Assembly (NCBI GenBank): GCA_028278645.1 | Contig: JANQDZ010000014.1 | Coordinates: 28,088-92,087, forward strand | Reading direction: 5' to 3' | DNA length: 64,000 nt | From: Longimicrobiales bacterium | Lineage (GTDB): Bacteria > Gemmatimonadota > Gemmatimonadetes > Longimicrobiales > Gaopeijiaceae | In this document: piece after piece, positions 24,075 through 34,500 of the stretch | Layout of the letters: every line of letters starts with the position of its first letter | Numbering within the stretch: position 1 is the stretch's first letter | Made by a program: the position numbers and the translations under genes | Notes under the pieces: model-generated | What the model was told of the DNA's origin: nothing | The model's input: only the letters and a program-made list of their open reading frames with translations | The model's database searches: none

Positions 24075-27053
24075 ATGGCCGTCCCCCAGAAACCCGATTT
24101 CATCGATGGATTAAGCGGCCGCACAGGGAGTCTGCAGGACCTCATGCGGTTCCGGGTCCAGAACATCCTCTTTGTGTCGAGCCTCTATGAATCTTTCATC
24201 ATGTCGGAGGACGGCCAGCTCAATGAGCTTATTCTCACCAAGTTCCTGGATCTGAACCTGAGCCAAGCTCCCAACCTGACTCGGGTGCCCAGCGGGGCCG
24301 AGGCGCTGGAATTGGCCCGACGACAGCACTTCGACGTGATTATCACGAGTCTCCAACTGGGGGACATGAACGCGGTTCAACTCGTTCGCCAGGTCCGGGA
24401 TGCCGGCCTCGGGTTGCCCGTCCTCGTTCTCGCGTATGACCATCGGGAGCTCAAGGACTTCGAGGGCCGTCACGGGTTCTCAGAGTTGGACCAGGTTTTT
24501 ATCTGGCAGGGGGACGCCAGGGTCCTCCTGGCCATGGTCAAGCTCTGGGAAGACCACGTGAACGTGGAGTTCGACTCTAAGCTGGGAGTCCCCGTCCTAT
24601 TGGTGGTGGAAGACAGCGTCCGGTTCTACTCCTCGTTCCTCCCGGTCATCTACTCGGAGGTGATGAAACTCTCCCAGAGCGTGTTTTCCGAAGGGGTGAA
24701 TCTCTATCAGCGACTACTGAGAATGCGGGCCCGGCCGAAAATCCTTTTGGCCGCGGATTTCCAGGAAGCCCTGGAATATTTCAACACCTTTCAGGCCAAC
24801 GTCATGGGCGTGATCTCCGATGTGCAGTTCCCCATGAAGGCGGGCGCGGAGAGCTCTGCTTCGGCCGGCCTTGACCTGGCGGAACGGATCAAAGAAGCGC
24901 GGCCGGACATTCCCATCCTCCTCCAGTCCAGCAACCCCAAGTTCAGGGGCCCGGCCGAACGAGTGGCCTCCGGCTTCCTCCTCAAGGGTTCCCCGGAGAT
25001 GCTCGATGAGATTCGTCAGTACCTCACCGACCACTCCTTTTTCGGAGATTTCGTGTTTCGCATGGACGACAACGGGGAGGAAGTGGACCGGGCCAGCGAC
25101 CTCCGATCGCTCCTGGAGAAGCTGGAGACGGTGCCCGTGGAGAGCATCGGCTTCCATGCGACCAAGCACGACTTCTCGAGTTGGCTTCGAGCCCGTGGGG
25201 AATTCGCTCTTGCTTACCGCCTCCGGCCCAGGCAGGTCTCGGATTACGAATCGTTAGAAGAACTCCGCCAAGACCTCATTCACTCAATCGGCGCCTATAG
25301 ACGGGAGCAAAGCCGGAGCACGGTCGCCGACTACGATCCCGAAGTCCTTTCCTATGCCGGCGGGATAATGAGGATTGGCGGGGGATCCATCGGAGGAAAG
25401 GGGCGGGGGCTGGCTTTCGCCACGCGACTGGTCGACCGGTTCGCTTTGGAGAACCGCTTTCCGGGAGTGCGGATTTTTGTGCCGCCGGCGGTGATTCTGG
25501 GCACGGACGTTTTCAACGAATTCCTGGATGGAAACGGCCTCCGTTCCCTCTCCCTCAGATCCGAGGACGAAGGCGAGATGGCGAGACGCTTCGCCGAGGC
25601 CAGGTTCCCCTGGTCGGCCCGGCAGCAGCTCGCTTCTTTCCTCTTCGCCAACTCTCATCCCTTGGCTGTTCGCTCTTCGAGTCTCCTGGAAGATTCTCCG
25701 TACCAACCGTTCGCGGGCATCTTCGAAACCTTGATGCTCTCCAACGATCACCCGGATCCGGCGGTGCGGTTGGAGGAGCTGATCCAGGCCATCAAGACGG
25801 TCTACGCTTCCACGTTCTCACGCCACTCCAAGACTTTCCTCGAGGCCACGCCCTATCGACTTGAAGAGGAGGCCATGGCGGTGATCGTCCAGAAGCTGGT
25901 CGGGACCGATCGGGACGGCCTCTTCTATCCTGATCTTTCTGGGGTGGCCCGCTCCTACAACTACTACCCCACCGCTCCCATGACCTCGGCCGACGGGATC
26001 GCTGCCGTGGCTCTGGGCCTGGGGAAAACCGTGGTAGAGGGATCCCCCTGTTTCCGATTTTGCCCTTCCTATCCGCGGCACAACGTGGAGTTCTCCACCG
26101 TCGAAGACATGGTGAACAACTCCCAGAGGGAGTTCTGGGCGCTGCGGTCGGGGACGGGGCAGGAGGCGCGGGGGGGTAAAGATGACGGGCGCTTGGCTCA
26201 GATGCCGCTGAGCGTTGCTGAGGAGCACGGCGTCTTGAAGTGGGTGGGATCCACCTTCTCGCCAGCGAACAACACTGTGTATGACGGTCTCTCCCGGGAA
26301 GGTATTCGCCTGGTGAGCATGGCCCCCATACTAAAACTGGACATGTTCCCGCTGGCAGAGATCCTGAGCGACCTTTTGGATGTGGGAGCGGCCGGGACCA
26401 GCTCGCCCGTGGAGATCGAATTCGCGGTCAATCTCAACACCCCTCCCGACCAACCGAAGGAGTTCGCATTCCTACAGTTGCGACCCCTTTCCTCGAACAG
26501 GGAATTGGACGCCATCGAAACCGAGGAGGTCCCACCGGAAGGATTGATTTGTGAGAGTCCATCGGCCCTGGGGCACGGGCACCTGGACGAGATCTTCGAC
26601 GTGGTCGTGGTCGACAAGAACCGCTTCGAGCGGGCGCAAAGTCAGGAATGCGCCCTGGCTGTTTCTCAGTTCAACCGCAGACTCTCTCAGGCGGACCGAC
26701 CGTACGTGCTGATTGGCGTGGGTCGATGGGGTTCGACCCATTCCTGGCTGGGGATCCCCGTCCGTTGGGCCGACATCTCCGGCGCACAGGTCATCGTCGA
26801 GGCCGGGTTCAAGGACTTCCGGGTCACACCGTCACAGGGGACCCACTTTTTCCAGAACCTTACCTCTCTGAACATCGGATACTTCACCGTGAATCAGGAA
26901 ATGGGGGAAGGATTCGTGGACTGGGACTGGCTGTCCAAACGCCCTGCGGTGGATGAGATCGGCCCTGTCCGTCACGTCCGGTTCGATGAGCCTGTCGTCG
27001 TCGCCATGAACGGGATAACCCAGCACGGGATCATCCGAAAGCCAGAAGTATGA
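24075..27053 (+). CDS. Fusion of two receiver domains with a PEP/pyruvate-binding domain
   Basis: A 992-residue soluble protein. Residues about 28-160 form a receiver-like domain in which the phospho-acceptor position is Ser92 (FDVIITSLQL), so it should not be phosphorylated. Residues about 172-320 form a second receiver with VLLVVEDS, Asp249 (GVISDVQFP) and Lys304 (FLLKGS), apparently intact. From about 430 the chain is a PPDK_N-type ATP-grasp: GGGSIGGKGRGLAFATRLVD, SHPLAVRSSSLLEDSPYQPF, AGIFETLM, and GLGKTVVEG. The swivelling phosphohistidine domain and PEP-binding barrel of true PEP synthases are absent. The role may be signal-controlled phosphotransfer or nucleotide sensing; this is inference. 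It is monocistronic and overlaps its convergent neighbour by 23 bases. Confidence 0.82.
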   Translation: MAVPQKPDFIDGLSGRTGSLQDLMRFRVQNILFVSSLYESFIMSEDGQLNELILTKFLDLNLSQAPNLTRVPSGAEALELARRQHFDVIITSLQLGDMNAVQLVRQVRDAGLGLPVLVLAYDHRELKDFEGRHGFSELDQVFIWQGDARVLLAMVKLWEDHVNVEFDSKLGVPVLLVVEDSVRFYSSFLPVIYSEVMKLSQSVFSEGVNLYQRLLRMRARPKILLAADFQEALEYFNTFQANVMGVISDVQFPMKAGAESSASAGLDLAERIKEARPDIPILLQSSNPKFRGPAERVASGFLLKGSPEMLDEIRQYLTDHSFFGDFVFRMDDNGEEVDRASDLRSLLEKLETVPVESIGFHATKHDFSSWLRARGEFALAYRLRPRQVSDYESLEELRQDLIHSIGAYRREQSRSTVADYDPEVLSYAGGIMRIGGGSIGGKGRGLAFATRLVDRFALENRFPGVRIFVPPAVILGTDVFNEFLDGNGLRSLSLRSEDEGEMARRFAEARFPWSARQQLASFLFANSHPLAVRSSSLLEDSPYQPFAGIFETLMLSNDHPDPAVRLEELIQAIKTVYASTFSRHSKTFLEATPYRLEEEAMAVIVQKLVGTDRDGLFYPDLSGVARSYNYYPTAPMTSADGIAAVALGLGKTVVEGSPCFRFCPSYPRHNVEFSTVEDMVNNSQREFWALRSGTGQEARGGKDDGRLAQMPLSVAEEHGVLKWVGSTFSPANNTVYDGLSREGIRLVSMAPILKLDMFPLAEILSDLLDVGAAGTSSPVEIEFAVNLNTPPDQPKEFAFLQLRPLSSNRELDAIETEEVPPEGLICESPSALGHGHLDEIFDVVVVDKNRFERAQSQECALAVSQFNRRLSQADRPYVLIGVGRWGSTHSWLGIPVRWADISGAQVIVEAGFKDFRVTPSQGTHFFQNLTSLNIGYFTVNQEMGEGFVDWDWLSKRPAVDEIGPVRHVRFDEPVVVAMNGITQHGIIRKPEV

Positions 27054-27813
27054 TTAGTGAGAGGGTGTTGGTGACCACCAACGTCCAACCGATTCGCTTG
27101 AGATATCTCGGGTGAACTCGCCGCGTTGAGAGAGTTAGGACCACCAGACCAGGCGGGACCAGGGCCAACGCCGGCCCTTTCACGTTGGCCTCCCCGCCGA
27201 TCAAGGCTGCTCCGCAGAGGAGGAGGGTGACAACGGCGGCGAATGGGGATCCCCACCGTGTCCATCGACTCCGTTTTGCACCTTTGTGCACGGCTTTGAT
27301 GGCGTGGACCTCCAGCGTCCCCAGGAAGTAGCTGCCCCACCACACGGATGCTGCACCCAGGACCGTTCCCGTCGCAGCACCCGATGTCGCCCCCAGCGGG
27401 AATACCAGAGCGGCAAAAACCGTGATCACCAGGATTTCGCCAGCCAGGGATTTCTGCTTTCCCAGAACCACCAAAGGGACCAGGGGGAGCAGGGGGAGAA
27501 GGGGAAAGGCCAAATCCGGCCAGAGGACGCCGCCTGCGGCCGATACCCCCACCGCACCGGCGGCCAGGCCCACGACCGAGAGGAGGACCGTCCTGGTCCA
27601 AGCCCGGCCAGCCTCTTCGCCCTGGAGGCGGGCTCCCCGCAGGCCCGAGAGTATGGCGACGGGCTCGTGGACCAGGAACAAGGCGCATGCCGCCGCGGCG
27701 ACCGCCCACGTCGCTAGCGTCGGGGGAGCCAGGGCCAACCCTGAAATCAAAGGGAAAGCCAGTTCGGCGTACGCGCCGTGTTCCCGGGGTAGGAGGGATC
27801 GGGATGACTTCAT
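27031..27813 (-). CDS. YwiC-like membrane protein
   Basis: A 260-residue integral membrane protein with about eight helices. The N-terminus SSRSLLPREHGAYAELAFPL carries the P-x-E-H-G-A-Y-A motif of the YwiC-like family, followed by FLVHEPVAILSGLRGARLQG. The family is of unknown function, though the REHG segment recalls the aspartate-poor relatives of UbiA prenyltransferases. Its last codons overlap the end of the convergent fusion gene by 23 bases. It reads in the same direction as, and follows, the lysine aminotransferase gene (41 bases), so they may share a transcript. Confidence 0.75.
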   Translation of the reverse strand: MKSSRSLLPREHGAYAELAFPLISGLALAPPTLATWAVAAAACALFLVHEPVAILSGLRGARLQGEEAGRAWTRTVLLSVVGLAAGAVGVSAAGGVLWPDLAFPLLPLLPLVPLVVLGKQKSLAGEILVITVFAALVFPLGATSGAATGTVLGAASVWWGSYFLGTLEVHAIKAVHKGAKRSRWTRWGSPFAAVVTLLLCGAALIGGEANVKGPALALVPPGLVVLTLSTRRVHPRYLKRIGWTLVVTNTLSLIILLAFG

Positions 27814-27854
27814 AGGGCTCCGCAGGTTTTCTAGCTGGTTCGGTTCCCGGGTCT

Positions 27855-29165
27855 TCAGATAAGCCCCAGAACCGCCCTAAGTGTTCCCACCGCACGGTCC
27901 GCTTGATCCTTCGAGAAGATCAGCGGAGGGCGGAACCTCAAGGAGTTTGGACCGCAGGAAAGGGCTGCCAGGCCCCGGGTCCAACACTCGGTTCGGATCC
28001 GGTCCCGCAGGTCCCCGTTTGGCAGGTCCAGGGCCAGGAACAGCCCCCGGCCCCGAACGTTCGTGACGGCTGGGAAATCCTCCGCCAGGGCCTTAAGTCC
28101 GCGTTTCATATGAGCCCCCACAGCCGCTGCGTTTCCCACCAGGTCATCCTCGGCCATGATCTCCAGGTACCGGGCACACCGGACCATGTCCGTCAAGTTC
28201 CCTCCCCAGGTCGAGTTGAGCCGGCTCGGAACTTTGAAGGCGTTGGTGGCCAGGTCGTCGACCCTTGTCGTGCTCATCATCCCGCAGACCTGCGTCTTCT
28301 TCCCGAAGGCAATGATGTCAGGGGTGACGCCCAGTTGCTGGTAGGCCCACATGGTTCCCGTGGCTCCCAGGCCGGTTTGCACTTCATCGAAGATGAGCAG
28401 GGCCCCGAATCGATCGGCGTACTCTCGGAGGCGCCCAAAAAACTCCGGCCGAAAGTGGTGATCCCCACCTTCGCCCTGGATGGGCTCGATTAGGATCCCG
28501 GCGATTCCATCGGGATCCCGGGCGAAGGCTTCCTCGATCTCGGCGCAGGCCTTCGCCTCTTTCGCGGCAACCCGATCCTCATCCATGGGAAAGTCTATGA
28601 ATGGGCTTGTGATCCGCGGCCAGTCGAACTTCGGGAAGTCGCGGGTTTTTGTCGGGTCCGTGTTCGTGACGGAGAGGGTGTACCCACTCCTACCATGGAA
28701 TGCGTCCTCAAAATGGAGGATTTTGTCTCCCCCTCCATCGATCCCCACCTCTCGGTTCTTCTGAGCTTTCCAGTCGAATGCGGCTTTCATGGCGTTCTCG
28801 ACGGCAAGGGCACCACCTGCCACAAAAAAAAGGTACCGGAACTCGGGTGGGGCGGCATACTTACGGAAGGTTCTCACAAAACCGGCATATTGCCTGGAGT
28901 AGATGTCTGAATTCGCCGGGTTGGAAAGGGCGGCAGTCATGAGGCTCTTCCGGAACCCGGGGTCGTCCATTTTGGGATGGTTGTGGCCTACGGGGAGGGT
29001 GGCAAAGTATCCGTAACAATCCAGGTATTCCTTGCCCTCGAGGGCGTCGACGATGATGGCTCCATGGGACTTTTCCAGGTCGATGACGACGTGGAAACCG
29101 TCCACCAAGATGTTCTCTTTCAGGACGGCGAACACCTGATCGACTGGCACTGTGACTTCGGGCAT
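27855..29165 (-). CDS. lat: L-lysine 6-aminotransferase
   Basis: A 436-residue class III PLP aminotransferase. ATG 29165 is chosen over 140 upstream codons because GGAGAGAAAC precedes it and the family starts here (MPEVTVPVDQVFAVLKENIL). Signatures of Lat: DALEGKEYLDCYGYFATLPV, GHNHPKM, FEDAFHGRSGYTLSVTNTDP, LIEPIQGEGGDHHFRPEF, IFDEVQTGLGATG (PLP Asp260) and the Schiff-base Lys289 or 290 in AFGKKTQVCGM. The enzyme moves the epsilon-amino group of lysine to 2-oxoglutarate, yielding aminoadipate semialdehyde/piperideine-6-carboxylate. The ALDH7-type enzyme at 10585-12138 would oxidise that product and gdhA could recycle the glutamate. Confidence 0.93.
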   Translation of the reverse strand: MPEVTVPVDQVFAVLKENILVDGFHVVIDLEKSHGAIIVDALEGKEYLDCYGYFATLPVGHNHPKMDDPGFRKSLMTAALSNPANSDIYSRQYAGFVRTFRKYAAPPEFRYLFFVAGGALAVENAMKAAFDWKAQKNREVGIDGGGDKILHFEDAFHGRSGYTLSVTNTDPTKTRDFPKFDWPRITSPFIDFPMDEDRVAAKEAKACAEIEEAFARDPDGIAGILIEPIQGEGGDHHFRPEFFGRLREYADRFGALLIFDEVQTGLGATGTMWAYQQLGVTPDIIAFGKKTQVCGMMSTTRVDDLATNAFKVPSRLNSTWGGNLTDMVRCARYLEIMAEDDLVGNAAAVGAHMKRGLKALAEDFPAVTNVRGRGLFLALDLPNGDLRDRIRTECWTRGLAALSCGPNSLRFRPPLIFSKDQADRAVGTLRAVLGLI

Positions 29166-29458
29166 GTTTCTCTCCAATCTGTTGAAAAGGGGCAACGGCC
29201 GAGCGCGAGGGAGCCCAAGCCGCGGAGAGGTTGGCCTGCCCGGGGAAAGACACCGGGGAAAAACCGAGGATTGTCGGGGTATCTCTAACCCGGTCAGGCC
29301 GCCCGAAGGTTGGGCGGGGCGAAGATGCCGGGTCGGGTGTTTCGAGGAAGCTTGGTAGGCATGGCACCAACCTAGGAACGGGGCCCACCCCTGTCCATGA
29401 GATTCGGGTTTGCCGAGAAACAACGGATTGGTCAAAAGAACGGAGGTGTTCACCAGGA

Positions 29459-30376
29459 ATGCCGGAGCTGCCTGAGGTCGAGCTCTATCTTCACGCCCTT
29501 CGATCCCGGATCCAGGGAGAGGTCCTGGGAGATGTGCGGCTCCGCTCTCCCTCCCTCCTTCGCACTTTTGACCCACCGGTGTCATCCCTCATCGGGAGGA
29601 GGATCCAAGGCCTCGAGCGGGTGGGGAAGAGGATCGTGTGGCAACTGGAAGGAAACCTATTCGCCGTTTTCCACCTCATGGTCACGGGGCGGTTCAAATG
29701 GAGGCCTCCCCAAGCACCGGTTCCCAAGAAGAGGGCTCACGGCGCCTTCGACTTCGATGCCGGCACCCTCCTCCTCACGGAAGCAGGGACGAAGAAAAAG
29801 GCCAGCTTGCATGTTGTCCGGGGGCGGGAGGAGCTGGAGGCGTTGGATCCGGGAGGCGTGGAACCACTCAGGACCGATCTTGAAGGATTCCGTGGGGCCT
29901 TACTACGGGAGAACCGGACCCTGAAGAGAGCCCTCACCGATCCGCGCCTCCTAAGTGGAATCGGAAATGCGCATTCCGACGAGATTCTCCTCTATGCCGG
30001 GCTTTCCCCGGTTCGGAGAACCCACCAGCTGAATGACGAAGAGATCGAGCGGCTCTTCCAGGTCACGGTCCGGTCTCTGAGAGAGTGGGTGGAGCGGCTC
30101 AGGCGGGAGGCAGGGGACTCCTTTCCTGAAAAGGTCACCGCCTTCCATCCTGAAATGGCGGCCCACGGGAAGTACGGCTCTCCGTGCCCGGCCTGCGGCA
30201 CCACCATCCAGAGGATCGTTTACGCGAGTCGGGAGACCAACTACTGCCCGGCCTGCCAAACGGGGGGGAAACTCCTGGCCGACCGATCTCTCTCCCGGCT
30301 TCTCAGGGAGGATTGGCCTCGTACCCTGGAGGAGCTGGAGGAGGCCACCAGGGCACGACGGGTTGAGGGAAAATGA
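29459..30376 (+). CDS. mutM: Fpg/Nei-family DNA glycosylase-AP lyase
   Basis: A 305-residue base-excision repair enzyme. ATG 29459 gives the mature start MPELPEVELYLHALRS, where Pro2 is the nucleophile and Glu3 a catalytic acid; longer upstream reading is discarded. Lys58 lies in VGKRIVWQ. The H2TH region includes LTDPRLLSGIGNAHSDEILL, and the C-terminal zinc finger is C-P-A-C ... C-P-A-C (residues about 240-262). It removes oxidised purines such as 8-oxoguanine. The finger region GSPCPACGTTIQRIVYASRE and the long C-terminal tail after it mean that a Nei-like specificity cannot be excluded. The gene reads divergently from lat across a 293-base gap holding only one small hairpin at 29299-29317. 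Confidence 0.9.
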   Translation: MPELPEVELYLHALRSRIQGEVLGDVRLRSPSLLRTFDPPVSSLIGRRIQGLERVGKRIVWQLEGNLFAVFHLMVTGRFKWRPPQAPVPKKRAHGAFDFDAGTLLLTEAGTKKKASLHVVRGREELEALDPGGVEPLRTDLEGFRGALLRENRTLKRALTDPRLLSGIGNAHSDEILLYAGLSPVRRTHQLNDEEIERLFQVTVRSLREWVERLRREAGDSFPEKVTAFHPEMAAHGKYGSPCPACGTTIQRIVYASRETNYCPACQTGGKLLADRSLSRLLREDWPRTLEELEEATRARRVEGK

Positions 30377-30384
30377 ACGGGGGT

Positions 30385-31536
30385 CTAGGGCCGGGTTCCC
30401 TCCAGGTACTCCTCAAAAATAGCTGCCACCTGATTCACGATAGGTGATGCGGGCCCTGAAATGTTCACCACCCCGGCCACGACGAGGTCGTGCTCAGGGA
30501 CGATGATAAGGAGTGTGGTTCCTCCCACCGACCCCCCGGAATGTCCCAGCGTGATGTCTCCGTCATCCTGGGTTCCGGTTCTCCACCCAATTCCGTAGTT
30601 GGTCGACTCTCCGTTCCTGAGGGTTTGCGCCGTCTGGAGTTCACGTAGCGTCTCGGCCTCGAGAAATCCTGGGGCCATATGGGCTTGGGCGAACCGGACC
30701 AGGTCCTCGGGGGTGGAAAGGAATCCCCCCCCGGCCCACTTGTAGCTGTTGTCTACATATGGGGCGTTGACGATGCCACCGTCAGGCCCGTGTTCATAGA
30801 ACTCCGTCCGATGGGCGACGATGGAGTCATTGTGGTCAGCCAGGGTGTGCCGAAGCCCCAATGGCTCGAAGACCTCGTCCCTCATGAAAGCCAGGAACTC
30901 GGTCCCGGACGCACCCTCCATCACGGCGCTCAGCAGGTTCCACCCATAGCTGGAGTAGGAGTAGTTGGTCTCTGGCTCGAACATGAGCGTGTCTTCGGCG
31001 AAGATCTCCAACCCAGCATCCACCGTCCGGTAGTTCCGGGAGGAAAGCATCTCCATGCCCCTGTAGTGGCGGATGCCGGCCGTGTGACCCCCCAGCTGCC
31101 GGGTGGTGATGGGCCAACGCTTCTCCGGGAAGTCCGGGACGTATGTTTGAACCGGGGCGTCCAGATCCAGTTGGCCTCGCTCAATGAGGAGTCCGACGCC
31201 TGAGGCTGTGATGGTTTTGGACACGCTCCCGATGCGAAACTTCGTCAGCGTGGTGACGGGCACCCCGTTTTCAATGCTCGCCCAGCCAAATCCTTCCGAC
31301 CACACGACCTCGTCGCCAATCCCCACGGCAACGGAAGCGCCGGGCACACCCTCGGCTTCCATGATTTCCACAATCAGTGCCCTGGAGGTTTCGATGGGGC
31401 CGCGGTAGTCGTCACCGGAATGGGCCTCAGCCAGTCGAAGCTGTTGGGCTGCCGACGAGCCAGGCATGAGAAGGGGGCCAGCCAGGAGGCCCGCAAGGAG
31501 GCCAAGGGCCGGAAAGGTCTTAGTGCTCCGAGTCAT
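30385..31536 (-). CDS. Exported serine hydrolase, beta-lactamase class C fold
   Basis: A 383-residue protein with a signal peptide (LGLLAGLLAGPLLMPGSSAA, cut about residue 30). The penicillin-binding fold motifs are Ser104-x-x-Lys107 (IGSVSKTIT), Tyr194-Ser-Ser (NYSYSSYGWNLL) and His-Ser-Gly-Gly near residue 330 (LGHSGGSVGG). Such proteins are periplasmic esterases, D-amino-peptidases or peptidoglycan enzymes rather than proven beta-lactamases. The Tyr-Ser-Ser in place of Tyr-x-Asn is common in the esterase-like group. It stands alone, convergent with the mutM gene nine bases away. Confidence 0.88.
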   Translation of the reverse strand: MTRSTKTFPALGLLAGLLAGPLLMPGSSAAQQLRLAEAHSGDDYRGPIETSRALIVEIMEAEGVPGASVAVGIGDEVVWSEGFGWASIENGVPVTTLTKFRIGSVSKTITASGVGLLIERGQLDLDAPVQTYVPDFPEKRWPITTRQLGGHTAGIRHYRGMEMLSSRNYRTVDAGLEIFAEDTLMFEPETNYSYSSYGWNLLSAVMEGASGTEFLAFMRDEVFEPLGLRHTLADHNDSIVAHRTEFYEHGPDGGIVNAPYVDNSYKWAGGGFLSTPEDLVRFAQAHMAPGFLEAETLRELQTAQTLRNGESTNYGIGWRTGTQDDGDITLGHSGGSVGGTTLLIIVPEHDLVVAGVVNISGPASPIVNQVAAIFEEYLEGTRP

Positions 31537-31591
31537 TTGGTCTTCCGAGTTGTAGGGCAGGGTCTTCCTTCAATCGTTCACCTCACCGCCA

Positions 31592-34500
31592 TTATTCACA
31601 CCATTCTCGGGCGTTTTGGAAGATTTTGAGCCAGGGTGAAGCCGTTGTTTGGCCCTTCCACTCCTCCGGGATCCATCCCCACTGCCAGCTGAGGAAGGAC
31701 CGTTCCGGGTGGGGCATGATGGCCAGGTGTCGGCCGTCGACCGATGTCAAAGCAGCGATACCCTTCGGAGACCCGTTTGGGTTCATTGGATATTCGGTTG
31801 TAGGATTCCCCTGGTCGTCCACGAACCGAACCGGCGCCAGTCCCTGCTCCAGCACCCGGTCCTGGATTTCCCGATCCGGGAAGTATGCTCTCCCTTCCCC
31901 GTGGGCCACCCAGATGCCCAGAGTCGCACCTGCCATCTCTCGCAACATGATCGACGGGCTCTCCATGACGCGGACCGTAGCGAACCGGGACTCAAAACGC
32001 CCCGAAGAGTTCTGGATGAATCGGGGTTGGACCCGGGTTTCGATACCGCTCCACGGCACCCATCCCAGAAGAGCAGATAGCTGGCAACCGTTACAGATCC
32101 CTAGCGAGAAGGTGTCGTCGCGATCGTGGAATTCTCTGAACTGTTCCAGGAGGTCCGGGTTGAACCGGATGACTCCCGCCCACCCCTTGGCCGAGTCGAG
32201 GACGTCGGCGTAAGCAAACCCTCCTGGGAATCCGAGGCCCCGGAAAGAGTCCAGCCGGATCCGGCCTGTCAGTAGGTCGGACATGGAGACGTCCCAGACC
32301 TCGAACCCGGCCAAATGGAAGGCGGAGCTCATCTCCCGATCCGAATTCGACCCCTCTTCCCGGACTACAGCCACCTTCGGCCTCTCGGCTTGGGCGAGGA
32401 CCTCCTGAGGCGTGTGGGAAACCGTGTAAGGGACGGTAAACGTCGGCCCGCTCCTGGCATGGAGTCCTCGCCTTTCTTCTTCCACGTGATCCGGGTCTGC
32501 CTGGAGCCGGTCCAGCTGGTAACTCGTCTCCTCCCAAACGTCCCTCAACTCGGTCATCGCCTCGTCCAGAACCAGGTGATCCCCCACCTGGATCCTGATC
32601 TGAGGTTCGGCCACGGTGGTCCCGATGGTGGGGCAGGGGACTCCCACCGACCAGAACGCTTCACGGACCCGGTCACCCTCTTCCGCTGGTGCCTCGAACA
32701 CCAAACCCAGTTCCTCCGAAAAGAGGAGGGGAAGGGGAGCGGCGGGGTGGAGTTGATCCGAACCGGATCCCAGGCCTTCCAGCTGAACTTCGATCCCGCA
32801 GTTTCCTGCAAACGCCATCTCCAGGAGGGTCGTGATGAGGCCTCCGTCGCTCCGGTCGTGCCCTGCAGTAATGACCCGATCGTCGATGAGAGACTGGATG
32901 GTTTCGAATGCACCCTTCAGGAGAGTGGGATCCTCTAGGTCGGGGGAGCTCTCACCCACCTGTCCGAAGACGTGGGCCAGGGCCGAGGCGCCCAGTCGGT
33001 TCCGGCCGCTCCCGAGATCCACGAAGAAGATCTCGCCCCTACCGGGGAGTTTGAGATCCGGGGTGACGGTCTTCGTGATATCCGGGCAGGTAGCGTAGGC
33101 TGACACCACCAGGGAACCCGGGGCTTTTACCGTTTCTTCTCCTCCGTCGGCGGTGGGGGCCAGCGCCGCCATGGAGAGAGAGTCCTTTCCCCCGTCCACC
33201 GCGATGCCCAGCTCCTCCATGACCTGGGCCATGGCTACGGCAGCATCGTGCAGAGCGGCGCCCTCTCCGGGGAGTTTTGCCGCCCACATCCAGTTACCGG
33301 AGCATTTGACGTGCTCAAGAGCGCTGACCTTGGCCCAGACCAGGTTCGTCAGCGCCTCACCCACCGTGACCCTGGCCATGGACAGGGGGTCCAGGAGCCC
33401 CTTGATGGGCTGTTCCCCGATGGCTGTGGCGCCTCCGGTGACGCCAAAATGACTCTGGGCGATGACCGCGACATCGGCCACGGTGAGCTGAAGCGGGCCG
33501 GCACATTGCTGGCGGGCCACCAGGCCGCTCACGCACCGATCCACCTTGTTGGTGAGGAACCGCTTCGAGCCCACCGAGAGGAGCCGTAGTACTCGATCCA
33601 ACGCATCCCTGAATTCCAGGTCGGGGGGAAGATCCAGGGCCTCTACCTCCGGCTGGATCCTCTCCAACTCGAAGGTCTTCTGCGGCATGGCACCCAGGAC
33701 GTGGTCCAGGTCCATGTTCACCGGGGTGGAGTCGGTCCTCGCGTCGTAGAGGACGATCCGGCCGTCCCCGGTGATGCGACCCACAAAGGCCACTGGGACT
33801 TTTTCACGATCACAGAGGGATTGGAAGAGGTCCTGACTTTCGGGCTTGATCAGGAGGGCATCATTCTCCTGATACTCGGCTCCCCAGATCTCCATGACGG
33901 AGAGGGTGTCGTCCCCCACCGGAATGGACCGGACATCGATCTGGGCCCCGGCAGGCTCAACGATCTCCTTGAGGACGTTGCAGTTTCCCCCGGCGCCCTG
34001 GTCGTGGATGCTGATGATGGGATTGTTCTCGCCCATCTCCACGCAGGCCCGGATGACCCGGTTCACCTTCTGCTCCATTTCTGCGTCGCCGCGCTGGACA
34101 GCGTTGAAGTCCAGCTCCTCGACGTTTTCGCCCTGCACCATGCTCGAGGCGGCTCCTCCGCCCATCCCGATTCGGTAGGCTGGCCCTCCCAACTTCACAA
34201 CCAACATCCCCACCTCGGGTTGGCCTTTTTCCCTGTGCCTGGCATCCATCTGCCCGATCCCGCCGGAGAACATGATGGGCTTGATCCACTCCCGCCGTTC
34301 CCCGTTGGGGAGCCGCAGCCCGAATGACCGGGTGTACCCCTGGATCACGGGCTCACCGAATTTGTTCCCGTAGTCGGAGGCGCCATCGGACGCCTCGATC
34401 TCGATCGCCAGGGCAGAAGCCAGATTGGTCGGATAACGGAAGCCAGGGTCTTCCCAGGGAAGGGAATAGCCGGGGATTTGAAGGTTGCCCACGCAGTAGG

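Noticed and set aside
30385..31536. Beta-lactamase resistance gene
   Set aside because: The fold motifs fit, but the Tyr-Ser-Ser in place of Tyr-x-Asn and the lineage context point to an esterase/peptidase; resistance cannot be claimed.
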